NCBI RefSeq assembly: GCF_900497805.2
Contig: NW_020954610.1
Location: forward strand, 29,929,115 to 29,993,114
Direction of reading: 5' to 3'
DNA from: Vombatus ursinus
Taxonomy: Eukaryota; Chordata; Mammalia; Diprotodontia; Vombatidae
DNA length: 64,000 nt
Of the stretch, positions 24,474 through 33,432 are shown piece by piece. Position 1 is the first letter of the stretch; each line of letters starts with the position of its first letter. Below the pieces are notes generated by a model. The model saw nothing but the letters and a program-made list of their open reading frames with translations, did no database searches and was not told the DNA's origin. The position numbers and the translations under genes are program-made.

Positions 24474-24594
24474 GAACTCAAAGTTTTAAAAAATGAATAT
24501 TAAAATGTTTTTACATGTAATTAGGGAAAATAAAATACCAAATACATTCCAAAACTTAGCTACAATTTTTTTTTTATAAAAATGGATTGTAATA

Positions 24595-24840
24595 CCCTTA
24601 GCTGCAGCTGAGTTGTGTAGTGGATAGATTGCTGGGCCTTGAGTCAGGAAGACCAGAGTTTAAATCTGGTCTCACACACTTCCTGGCTGTGTGATCCTGG
24701 GTAATTCTAATTCACTTAACCCTGTTTGCCTCTGTTTCCTCATCTGTAAAATGAGCTGAAGAAGGAAATGACAAACCACTCCAATAACTTTGCCAAGATG
24801 TCAAAAGTTGGACATGATGGAAAAACAACAACAACAACAA
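24595..24840 (+). repeat. MAR1-like SINE with RTE-type tail
   Basis: Head 'gtgtagtggatagattgctg', core 'gtgtgatcctgggtaattc', 'cctcatctgtaaaatgagct', then the tail 'gaaggaaatgacaaaccact', 'ctttgccaagatgtc', 'gttggacatgatggaaaaac' and (AAC)n. The RTE-derived tail is typical of MAR1 elements of marsupials and monotremes. Confidence 0.82.
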
Positions 24841-24849
24841 ACCAGCCAT

Positions 24850-25055
24850 AGAGATAGTATCACAGGGCTACTGATTTAGAACTGGAAGAGACAACAGAGG
24901 CCACCTGGTCAACCACTTGTGTTCCAGATAAGGAAACTGAGGCCTAGAGAGTTTTGGACTTGCCCAGGATCATATAGATATTAAGTGAACGCAGGTGCTC
25001 TGACTTCAGAGGTTGTTTTTTTTTTTCCTATTTACTATTGTGCCTCTCTCTACAA
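24850..25055 (-). repeat. MIR-family CORE-SINE
   Basis: Reads on the plus strand 'aaggaaactgaggcctagag', 'cttgcccaggatcatataga', 'gtgctctgacttcagagg', the reverse complement of the MIR core and head. Diverged, with a short T run at 25014-25027. The following 'caactctaaatctatgatc' resembles a CR1/L3-type tail end. Confidence 0.72.
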
Positions 25056-25169
25056 ATCCTTTTCAACTCTAAATCTATGATCATTTGATCCTAAGTGTAT
25101 GACTAATAAAAACAAACAAGCAAAGAAACCATGGGATGATAAAGTGGCAAGAGCAAGAGATAAACCAGG

Positions 25170-25268
25170 GAAATGGTTTCATAGAAACCTGGAGAGATTT
25201 GTCTGAACAGATGCAGAATTAAATAAACAGAATCAGAACAATATGTACCATAGCTACAATATGAAAAA
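25170..25268 (+). mobile_element. Short L1 ORF2 tail fragment
   Basis: 'catagaaacctggagagatt' and 'agatgcagaattaaataaac' match the end of L1 ORF2 (gaaaaacctggaaagactt type). The 3' UTR is missing. Confidence 0.6.
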
Positions 25269-25289
25269 AGAAAAAAGGTAAAGTGAAAA

Positions 25290-25375
25290 AAACATATACA
25301 CATACATTCATAATTTATATATTTGTAAAGCACTTTGTGTATATGGATACGGATATAGATATATAAGTATGTATA
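25290..25375. repeat. A/T-rich simple sequence
   Basis: Mixed 'acatatacacatacattc' and 'atagatatataagtatgt' low-complexity sequence between L1 pieces. Confidence 0.5.
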
Positions 25376-25377
25376 TG

Positions 25378-26340
25378 CACTCCAATTTCTTTTTCCTAAG
25401 TTTTCTTCTACTTTTCATATGATTTTAAAAGCTCTTTTTTAAGCCCTTCCATGAGTTCTTTCTGGGCTTGAGACCACTTCCTGTTTTTCTCTGGAGCTTT
25501 GCCCATAGGTGTTTGACATTGTTATCCTCTTCTAAATTGTGACTCTGTCACCATAATAACTTTGTATTGTTGGGTTCTTTGTTTTTTTGTTTGTTTGTTT
25601 GTTTGTTTTGCTTATCTTTTTTGACCTTTTTCTGTTCTTCTAAATTTGATTTTTGCTCCTTTGGTGGAAGGGGTACTGTCTCAGGCTTCTTGTGCCTGGG
25701 GCTGCAGGCCCTGTCTATTTAAATGGTACTGAACTGATGTTGCCCTGGGGTCCACAGGGGACCCTCATGTCTGGTGCTATGCTGAAGAGTTGGGATGGGG
25801 AGTGGCTGGCACTGCTGTACTGATACTTCGCAAGGGTCCTAGGGGTGGTGTCTGTCCTGTGCTGAGGCAAGTGGGGGTGTTTCTGCATTTCCCTGAGGCT
25901 ACACTGATGCATGCGGTGGTCTAGCCTTTGGCTGTTGTCTATTTGCCCAGGCCTACACTGATACGCTTGATGGTTCTTGGAACTGTAGTCTGCCCATTCC
26001 CCTGGCTATGCTGAGGCATGTGGCAGTGTCCTGCAGTTGGCATTTGCCTGCTCCACTGCACTGGGGCTCAGGCTTTCTTACTGATTTGCTGAGATGGGGC
26101 TTGCTGCTGGCTTGCTTGAATGCTTCCTGTCCTGTACTTTTCTCCCCTTTTGCCCAAGTGAGACAAACTTTCCTGCTCATCTTCCAAGTTTGTTGGGCTA
26201 AAATATTGGTTCTCCTCATCTTTTTACTTGTTCTACTGTTCCAGGATTTGTTCTGGTGAGCTATTTTATGATTGTTTGGAGGTGAATATGGGAGAGTTAT
26301 GGTGCTTTACTGCTTACTCTGCCATTTTGGCTCTTCGAAG
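25378..26340 (-). mobile_element. L1 5' end: 5' UTR and start of ORF1
   Basis: The 5' terminus reads (minus strand) 'gagccaaaatggcagagta' at 26320-26340. The 5' UTR runs leftward to about 25600 and ORF1's N-terminus to 25378, with 'WSQAQKELMEGLKKEL' near 25430-25475. The right half of the 5' UTR has diverged tandem units. The element lacks everything after the first part of ORF1, with no poly(A) on the left, so it is a broken 5' piece. Confidence 0.75.
25774..26030 (-). repeat. Diverged 40-54 bp tandem units in L1 5' UTR
   Basis: Related words recur at about 25776, 25814, 25857, 25899, 25953 and 26006 (plus strand: ctatgctgaagag, ctgtactgatac, ctgtgctgaggcaag, ctacactgatgcatg, ctacactgatacgc, ctatgctgaggcatg). 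Spacing is 38-54 bases. Confidence 0.55.
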
Positions 26341-26349
26341 TTTGACTCC

Positions 26350-26495
26350 TCTCCCCCTTTTAAAAAATCTCTGGGATACAGACATAGTAGTGGTAGTTCT
26401 GGATCAGAGTGTATACATAGTTTTATACCCTTTTGCATATTGTCCCAAACTGCTCTGGTAACTGGTTGGATCAGTTCACAATTTCACCAACAGTT
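26350..26495 (-). mobile_element. L1 ORF2 C-terminal fragment
   Basis: The plus strand reads 'gggatacagacatagtagtg', 'ttttataccctttt', 'actggttggatcagttcac', 'caatttcaccaacagttg', the reverse complement of the ORF2 'PFDPAIALLGLYP' region and nearby. Diverged. Confidence 0.72.
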
Positions 26496-26640
26496 GATCT
26501 GCCTCAGTTTTCTTAACTGTAAAATGAGAATGATAGTACCACCTCTCAGGGTTGTTGTGGAGATCAAATGAAATAACATTTGTAAAGTGCCTGGCACAGA
26601 GTAGACACCATACAGATGCTTGTTTATTTCCTTCCTTCCT
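26496..26640 (+). repeat. MIR (CORE-SINE) 3' half
   Basis: 'ctgcctcagttttcttaact', 'gtaaaatgagaatgatagta', 'gggttgttgtggagatcaaa' and 'gtgcctggcacagagtaga' match MIR with its L2-type tail. The head is missing; the left edge abuts the L1 fragment directly. Confidence 0.85.
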
Positions 26641-28640
26641 AAGATATTGTTCTAAACCTAATAAAGCTAATTTTTATGGGATATGATTATCTCATATCCT
26701 AGCTGTTGATAATGACATCTTTGAATTCCTTTAATGTTTTTTTTCCATTTCTCATCATATTCAATTATGAATGACCAAACTATATGTATTATCTATATGA
26801 TTTAGTCACTGATTTATAAGGTGAAAAGGAAAAAATCTTTAAGCAAAAATTATACATAGTGTAGTGAACCCAAGGGATAAATCTGTTCACTTGTTGGCTG
26901 TTTTCGTCCTTGAATAAAGTTTGTGGGGAAAATATTTCCTTATTTAGTAATATTAAAAACTAGCTTTATACTTCTAGAAAATTGTCTAACCCAAAGATTA
27001 CCATTAAGGTCCGGCTGACCTCAGAGACACTCCAGGGAAACAGGATGGGTCCCCCAGTGCTTGTCTTTTAGGTTCCCAAAATTATATTGAATTTTGTATT
27101 TAATTGCTTATATGCATCTCAAGCAAGCTTTCCTGGGAACTGTACTTTTCTAGAAACTGCCTACATGCAGTTTGTGCTGAACTAGACAAAATTTAAACCT
27201 CACAGAGACTCAACAGGGAACCACACTTTTTTCTGGCTCTCTCCTCTGTCAAATGATTTAATAAAAACTTTCTAAAAGGTTTTTTTTTTCAGTTTTTAAA
27301 GTTTATTCTTCACTGAGAAGTTTTAACTCCAATTTTTCCATTATGTTGTTATGTAACCTGGGGAATATCACTTAACCTAAGTTTTCTCTTTAGTAACAGT
27401 GATTACCAACATCCTTATCAGCTCTAATATTATATGATCTTTTGATTTTTCTGAGTGCAACAATCCTCACACCTTGTCTACTTTTCATTTTATTCTTCAC
27501 TTAAAGTCATGTTTTCTACTTAGTCTTTCAAGGTTGACATCCTAACTTTTTCTATTTGCTAAATTGAATATTTTGCTGTTACATGCATATTTAATTTATA
27601 TTTAACTTGTTTTGTAAGTTCCCTAGATGAAGGAGAATGTCCATTGAATTTTATAGCTTGTAAGTTTTCAAGCACTCTTATGATACTCTATAAATAATAA
27701 ATACAAATAAGAGGTTTCAAATTTACTAGCATTTCCAAGGGGGACAAATGTTGAATTTTGTTATGAAAACTTTCAAAGGAAAGTTGGAAAGGTGACTAAA
27801 ATAGCATTTTCTGCATACCAAGTTGATTTTTTTTCATTCCTCAGTGGACCTTGGGAATCCTTAGTACTGTCAAGAAAACTAACATCACAAAATTATTAAA
27901 ATTTTCTTTTTCAACAGATTGCAAATCTTTAAAATGTTATACTAACAGGAAGAAAAAAAGGGAAAAAGAAAAAATGCAGAGTAGAATAATCTATTTTCTG
28001 AACAAAAGACAAAAAGATTTGATTCAGATTTTGGAAACTGAGCATATAAAGGTACCCAACTTCAAGGGAACTGGGTAGAGTAGGAGGGTGACTCCCTGTA
28101 CCCTAAGTGGTTCCCCTAGCTATTTCTTTGCCATTTACTGTCAAGGAACATACCACTATTTTGTTCTGACACACATCAGTTCTATAGCTCAGTTCTCTAT
28201 TACAAATACCCTAGAGCCTGGGGCAGGACGCATGTTTCTGGATGGGACCAAAAGCCTGGGTCCAAAGATTTGCTTCACTTATCTTGCTTCTCACATCCAT
28301 GATCCAGCTCAGGACAATAGCCTCAGATATCAGGCCTATCACCTCTAAGATAAGTACCTGATGCATCAAAGTCCTCACACCCAGGACCTGATGACCTTCA
28401 CTCCTTGTCAAGAAAGGAGTTCACTTCATATTTTAAGATAATAAGGGACAATGACTGTAAGTTCATTTTTCTCATTTACTCTATATCTCAGGACCACTTG
28501 TCATCATCTATCCTCTTCTTTTACTTCAGTCTCTGTCAAAGATATCTCATCTCCCAACTAAGTTGAACCATTATTATCTATGTGTTTGATCCTGTTACCA
28601 TCCATAGTCAAGCATGGAGTCATATTGACCCCCCAATAAT
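26641..28640. other. Mostly unrecognised non-coding sequence
   Basis: No gene or clear repeat. A weak SINE-core trace lies at 27350-27440 (ttatgtaacctggggaatat). The 27851-28078 frame (75 codons) is Lys-rich, with no domain and no splice or start context that I trust. 26995-27280 has features of an old retroposon end (aataaa near 27260) but I cannot name it. Confidence 0.3.
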
Positions 28641-29010
28641 CTCTGCTGTATCTCAAATCTTGAACCTCTCCCCACCTACTACCTACTTACCAGCTGCCTA
28701 TCAGCATGCCCAATTATTACCCATTCTTAAAAATCTTCATTTGGGGGGGTAGCTAGGTGGCGCAGTAGACAGAGTACTGGCCCTGAAGTCAGGAGGACCT
28801 GAGTTCAAATCTGGCCTCAGACCAAACACTTGGCACATACTAGCTGTGTGACCTTGAGCAAGTCACTTAACACCAACTGCCTCACTAAAAAAAAAAATCT
28901 TCATTTGGCCTTACCATTTCCAGATTTTGTTGAAAAGGCCTCTCATTTATGCCCATTACATCAAAGGCTCGTAGTTTTAGGGAGATATTACTTTTATATA
29001 AAGGAAAGAC
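28641..29010 (+). mobile_element. L2-like LINE remnant, RT N-terminal part
   Basis: 'accagctgcctatcagcatg', 'cttaaaaatcttcatttggc' and 'ttgttgaaaaggcctctca' recall the L2 segment that ends in '..LEK(V/A)' before the RT core. Strongly diverged. A SINE interrupts it at 28745-28894. Confidence 0.45.
28731..28908 (+). repeat. WSINE1-like SINE with perfect target-site duplication
   Basis: The SINE body spans 28745-28894: head 'gtagctaggtggcgcagtag', 'gtcaggaggacctgagttca', core 'tagctgtgtgaccttgagca', 'caactgcctcac', A-tail. It is flanked by the 14-base repeat 'aaatcttcatttgg' at 28731-28744 and 28895-28908. It sits in older L2-like sequence. Confidence 0.93.
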
Positions 29011-29094
29011 TTACTTATTCCTATTTTTTATTATTTTAAACAAATGATGTATTTCTAGTGGAACTTATATTCCACCTTTAGGAGAACAGTTATG

Positions 29095-29222
29095 TCTTGC
29101 TCAAATTTTTTTTCAGTTTAGGTTATTTAAATCCTCTATTTCTTATTCTATTAACCTGGGCCTTTCCACCTTTTGTATATATTCATCCATTTCTTCTAAA
29201 GTATCTATTTTATTGGAATATA
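29095..29222 (-). mobile_element. L1 ORF2 linker fragment
   Basis: The plus strand reads 'atttcttattctattaacct', 'ggcctttccacc' and 'atattcatccatttcttcta', the reverse complement of the ORF2 linker (IDEYLQ..KLPRLTEEE region). It is cut on the right by an L2 piece. Confidence 0.65.
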
Positions 29223-29299
29223 ATCAGTCAACAAGCATTTTTTGTGTCTAATGTGTGGTCAATACTGTGCTTAGTGCTGGGAATACAAATAAAAGCAGG
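29223..29299 (-). mobile_element. L2 3' terminal piece
   Basis: 'tcaacaagcattttttgtgt', 'gtgtggtcaatactgtgctt', 'agtgctgggaatacaaat' is the reverse complement of the L2 3' end. The right side is lost in the gap. Confidence 0.7.
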
Positions 29300-29309
29300 N
29301 NNNNNNNNN
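29300..29309. other. Assembly gap (10 N)
   Basis: Ten unknown bases. The flanks are an L2 end on the left and unrecognised sequence on the right. Confidence 1.
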
Positions 29310-29549
29310 AGGTGTGAGTCCCAAGGCTGATATGATCTTATAGAATGAAGAGTTTCCTAGGACATCATTTTTCTTATACTTTTCCTCTCTTTGCTCCCTC
29401 TTTACAAAAAAAAAAAAAAGTGGTGAAAAATAAGGAATGTTCTTGGCAGCAGTACTCTATACCTAATGCAATCTACCTCTATTCCTCTTCTATTTCTATT
29501 GTCCAGAACCCAATCATGCATTTTTACCCTTTCTTTTTTTACTTTTAAA

Positions 29550-30660
29550 CCTCTCTTCTTTATCTACACTCTGTAATTAGTTTACTTATGATCAATATCT
29601 TCCTGAATCTGCCCTCCTTTTTTTCCTCTTCCTTTAGCTTTTTTCTCTTTTCCAACTAAGTTGAATGTATGTAGGCATTATATTGTGTGTGAACATGTGT
29701 TCTATCCTCCTTTGACCAATTCATATAAAAATAAAGTTGAAGCTATACCTGTTCCCCCTACTTTTCCCTTTTGTAAAGTCTTCTACTTGTATGCCCTAAT
29801 GATGGAAATACTAAATTCTCCCTCCCTTTCTTCCCCCTTTCTACCCTAATATATTCCTTTTTCTCATCTTTTTCCTCTTTTAAGAATTTCAGAATATAAT
29901 TAAAATACTTTCACTTATTTAATTCTCTCTGGAAGCCCTTATGATATTAAAGTACTGCAGGGACACTTGTATTATCAATCCCTAGTAAATCCAAACATCA
30001 TTCCTTGTACAGCTCCTTCTGACTGCTCACTTGTGTTTACTTTTTAATGTTTTACTTGACTCTTGTGTTTAAAAATTTCTTCGCAGCTCAGTTCTTTGTA
30101 TCTGGAAGGATAGCCTTCATTCAAACTGTAGGATTGTACTCAGTATTCCTAGGTAAATTATTCTTTGTTGTAAGTCTTTATCTCTTGCCCTTTGGAATAT
30201 CATTTTCCAAACTCTTTATTCCTGCAGAGTGTTACTTACCAAATTCTCTTTTATGCTAGATTTGTTTTTTGTTTGTTTGTTTGTTTGTTTTAGTTCTTTC
30301 TTGATAGTTGCTTGCAGTATTATTTTTCTTTGATTTGAGAGCTCTGGATTTTGGATACAATATCCCTTAAAGTTTTTATTTGAGAGTTTTCATTCAGGAT
30401 GTGACTGGTGAATTATTTCTAATTTCGTTAAGTCCTTTAGTTTTAATAGATTTGGGCAATTTTCCTTAATGATTTCCTGAAATATATCCAGATTTTTTTT
30501 GGTCATATCTTTTAGATATTCTAATGATTCCTAAATTATGTCTCCAGCATCTATTTAATAGAGAAGTTGTTTTTGAAATGAGATTTCTTCCATTCCTTCT
30601 ATTTTTGTCAGGTTATTTTATTTTACTGTATTTTAATATTTTTTCTCGTCTCATCCAGTC
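29550..30660 (-). mobile_element. Old L1: spacer and ORF1
   Basis: Minus-strand order from right to left: ORF1 coiled coil and RRM (30490-30650, with the reverse complement of 'SRR.N.RIIGIS.R' near 30500-30540), C-terminal domain (30040-30240, 'WNNFENDIPKGK' type at about 30185-30230) and purine-rich spacer (29550-29900). A (TTTG)n tract lies at 30259-30290. It is clearly more diverged than the 32 kb L1. ORF2 is missing here. Confidence 0.65.
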
Positions 30661-31239
30661 ATTAAGCTCTGTTTTTTTTTTTTGTTCTTTTCTGAGCTTT
30701 GCAGGCTCTGGATCCCATTTGGATCTAGGCAATACAATTATGGAATTCCCTTTCTTTGGAGCTCCAAGATATAGATAGTAGTTGATGGCCCCAGTCTTTG
30801 TCAATTTCTTGGGAAGATCCTGTAATTTCAAAATGACAGAGTTGTTTACCTCATCCTACTCCCATTGTTCGACACCTGTCCTGCCCTGGTCACATTCTTA
30901 TGGTTTTTATCTGTGATCTTATTTTGAGGTTAAAATGACAAAGTTGCAGCCCACCCATCACAGTGAGTCCACCCTCACAGTCGTAATCCAAAATCTTGCT
31001 CTAAGGTCAAAGAGATAGAAGCTTTAAGATTAACCATCATGTATACTTCTTGCCCAGGACAGTTACCTATGTGCTAAGTTCATGTTCTTGAGCTAAAAAA
31101 AATGACAATTCCTATTCAATCTATTACTCTTTCTATATTTTTGTTAGAATAGCATCAGAATAGAGATTGACTATATACTGCTTCCTCCTACTCTCTCTTC
31201 TCTGCTTATCTCCCTGTAATGTTTTTTTTTAAGACATAT
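30661..31239. other. Unrecognised, possibly old L1 5' part at left
   Basis: 30661-30850 may continue the ORF1 N-terminus of the old L1; beyond that I recognise nothing. No coding signal. Confidence 0.25.
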
Positions 31240-31610
31240 TTTCCCAAGGACTTAATCCATGAGCTGTACATCTGAATATTTCCCATAATATGAAAAGTCC
31301 ATATCATTTAGAGACATTTTTTTCTCAATTGTATATATCTAAGCTGATCTCTTTAGCCATGAATCTCATTAGGAAATTATATATTATTACTGATATAATC
31401 AATATGGTCATCTGCAAACAGATGCATCTAGAAACTCTGAATATGTATAGGGAATTCTTCCATTCGGCCTGTGTATGAAAATCTTCATGACAATGGTGAA
31501 TACCTTTGAAAAACATGTCTCCCTATCTTTATGACTCACTTTACATTGATAAATAAAATTATCTCTTTGGTCACATCTGAAAAGGAGTCTTGTGTAATCT
31601 TGACATCACA
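31240..31610 (-). mobile_element. RTE/BovB-type LINE reverse-transcriptase remnant
   Basis: On the minus strand one frame shows 'HLFADDHIDYIS' (about 31388-31425), which fits the RTE catalytic box 'RFADDIVLIS'. Another frame just upstream shows 'KVFTIVMKIF' (about 31470-31500), which fits 'PKLFT.VLE.VF'. The spacing suits one RT domain with frameshifts. Diverged; stops throughout. Confidence 0.5.
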
Positions 31611-31635
31611 TGCACATTTGGTTAGCACTTGTGGG

Positions 31636-31836
31636 TTTACAAAGCAATTTCCTCAAAAGTAGGAAATAAAAGCATTATAATCCCCAATTTGCAGAGGCTC
31701 CAGTAAGTTAAGTGACTTGGTTAGGATAACACACTCCCGCCTCCCTTGAAGGGTAAAATTCAAAGCCATATGTATTGATTACAAGTTGAACACTCTTTCT
31801 ACTATATGCCATGCCACACAGAAAACATCTTTTTTG
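31636..31836 (-). repeat. MIR-family CORE-SINE
   Basis: The plus strand reads 'tttacaaagcaatttcctca', 'cattataatccccaatttgc', 'gttaagtgacttggttagga', 'attcaaagcc', 'tctttctactatatgccat', the reverse complement of MIR from tail to head. Heavily diverged. Confidence 0.65.
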
Positions 31837-32037
31837 AGGAGAGACTTTAAAGCTTCATTTTCCTCTATAAAGTCAAAAGCCATATATGTAATCAATGAAA
31901 AAGCATATTTAATGCTATATTATGTTCTTAATAACGCTCAGGCAGCATTTAGGCTATGAGGATATAGCATATGCTCTGGAAAATCATCTTCGAAACCTGT
32001 ATATGTGGACAATTATTACAAATAATTTATCTTTTTT

Positions 32038-32053
32038 AAAAAATGGGGCTTCA
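32038..32053 (+). repeat. Left target-site duplication of the 32-37 kb L1
   Basis: A-run plus 'atggggcttca', preceded by TTTTTT, a standard L1 endonuclease site (TTTT/AAAA). Repeated at 37271-37288. Confidence 0.85.
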
Positions 32054-32716
32054 ATTTCTGCCTTTCTGCATTGGATTGTGAGGTTTTTATGCCTTAGTAC
32101 ATGGTCAAATTTTGTGTATGTGCCATGTACCACCGAGAAAAAAGTATATTCCTTTCTATCCCCATTCAGTTTTCTCCACAGGTCTATCATACCTAACTTT
32201 TCTAATGTTCTATTCACCTCCTTAACTTCTTTCTTGTTTATTTTGTGGTTAGATTTATCTATTTCAGAGAGGGGGAGGTTGAGGTCCCCCACTAGTATAA
32301 TTTTGCTGCCTATTTCTTCCTGTAACTCCCTGAACTTCTCCTCTAAGAATCTGGATGCTATACCATTTGGTGCATATATGTTTAGTAATGATATTACTTC
32401 ATTGTCTATGGTGCTTTTTAGCAGGATGTAGTTTCCTTCCTTATCTCTTTTGATAAGATCTATTTTTGCTTTTGCTTTGTCTGAGATCAGGATTGCTACC
32501 CCTGCTTTTTTTTACTTCAGCTGAAGCATAACATATTTTGCTCCAGCCTTTTACCTTTAACCTGTATGTGTCACTCTTTTTCAAATGTGTTTCCTGTAAA
32601 CAACACATTGTAGGATTATGGTTTTTAATCCAATCTGCTATACACTTCCATTTTATGGGAGAGTTCATCCCATTCACATTTACAGTTGTGATTACTATCT
32701 GTGTCTTTTTCTCCAT
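32054..32716 (-). pseudogene. L1 ORF2 N-terminal part: endonuclease domain
   Basis: The L1 endonuclease is an APE-like nuclease that nicks TTTT/AA sites to start integration. Reading starts at 'MEKKTQIVITTVNVNGMNSP' (32716, a start followed by the conserved NVNG motif), continues with 'CCLQETH' (the catalytic-Glu motif), and after a one-base shift in an A-run near 32510 regains frame as 'VGDLNLPLSEID' (about 32256-32295; catalytic D.N), ending at 'NLTIQCRKAEIE'. It stops where the inverted segment ends, so most of the remaining protein is absent. Low divergence otherwise. Confidence 0.85.
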
Positions 32717-33324
32717 CCTTTTCTTCCCCCCTGTTTATGTTTTTCTTTCTCCTTTCTCTTTTCCCCCCCTCACTAGTGTTTTGTTTTTGACCAGTGCCTC
32801 CTACGGTCCTACCTCCCTTCTATTATCCTTTTCCTTTTTCTTCCCCTTTACCCTTATTGCTTGCTCCCTCCCTTTTATCCCCCCTCCCATTTCTTTCCCC
32901 TTTTGCCTCCTACTGCCTATAGTGCAAGTTAGATTTCTACACCTAACTGATTATGTTATTCCCTTCTTGAGCCAAATCTGATGAGAGTAAGGTTCAAACA
33001 ATGGTTATCCCCCTCCCTTCTTTACCTCTGCTCTAATAGGTTTTTGTGTCTTTTCCTGTAATGTAATTTACCCTTGTCTGCCTCCTCCTTTCTCAGTACA
33101 TTTTCTTAGCTCAGATTAATCCACTTACTTGGATCCATTTAACACACTTGATTAAATTTTTTTTTATCATTACCTCAAAGTCAACTTATATCCAACCCCT
33201 TTATGTATACTTCCTTAACATGATATAATAACAATACAATTCTGAAGAGTTGCAAGTGTCATCTTCCCTTGTAGGGATGTAAACATTTTGCCCTTATTAA
33301 CAACATTGTGTATCTTTCTGTCCC
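32717..33324 (-). other. Purine-rich spacer between ORF1 and ORF2
   Basis: About 600 bases separating the ORF2 start from the family's usual ORF1 end. On the L1 sense strand it is mostly A and G. The same spacer is present in every full copy here (for example 7673-8187 and 17137-17700). In human L1 the gap is only 63 bases, so this is a lineage trait. Confidence 0.8.
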
Positions 33325-33432
33325 ATTTACCTCTTTATGTCTCTCTTTAATCTTGTGCTTGAAGATCAAATTTTTGTTGAGCTCTGGTCTTTTTATCAGG
33401 ACCGTTTGAAAGTCCCCTATTTCATTGAATAT

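Larger units (their letters stand above)
21086..24540 (+). mobile_element. L1 with inverted 5' segment (twin-priming form)
   Basis: 21086-23402 is ORF2 in minus orientation, from the C-terminal part ('KAIYKHMNKCSKSFLIRD') back to the linker ('NLWDPDKAGLRENFISLNSY'). From about 23403 the same L1 continues in plus orientation with the ORF2 tail and 3' UTR to the A-rich end near 24540. Only about 110 bases of L1 are missing between the outer end of the inverted part and the start of the plus part, as expected for twin priming. I could not find a clear target-site duplication. Confidence 0.75.
23403..24540 (+). mobile_element. Plus-strand 3' part of the same L1
   Basis: ORF2 tail from 'gcattgttgatggagaag' through 'ttgacgtagcaataccacta', then the 3' UTR of the older type ('atgttttgcatgacttcat', 'gaggtggggtggggagggag'), and the end 'gggaaaataaaataccaaat'. 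Two minus-strand SINEs lie within the last 450 bases. Confidence 0.8.

Noticed and set aside
26870-27290. Possible old LTR-like sequence with AATAAA signals
   Set aside because: No paired ends, no internal retroviral sequence and no match that I can name; too weak to list as an element.
31922-32431. 169-codon plus-strand open frame, the longest plus frame nearby
   Set aside because: It is the antisense of the L1 endonuclease region. The minus strand gives the recognisable ORF2 motifs.
32538-32981. 147-codon plus frame rich in Phe, Pro, Leu, Ser
   Set aside because: Antisense of the purine-rich L1 spacer and ORF2 start; base composition explains the frame.
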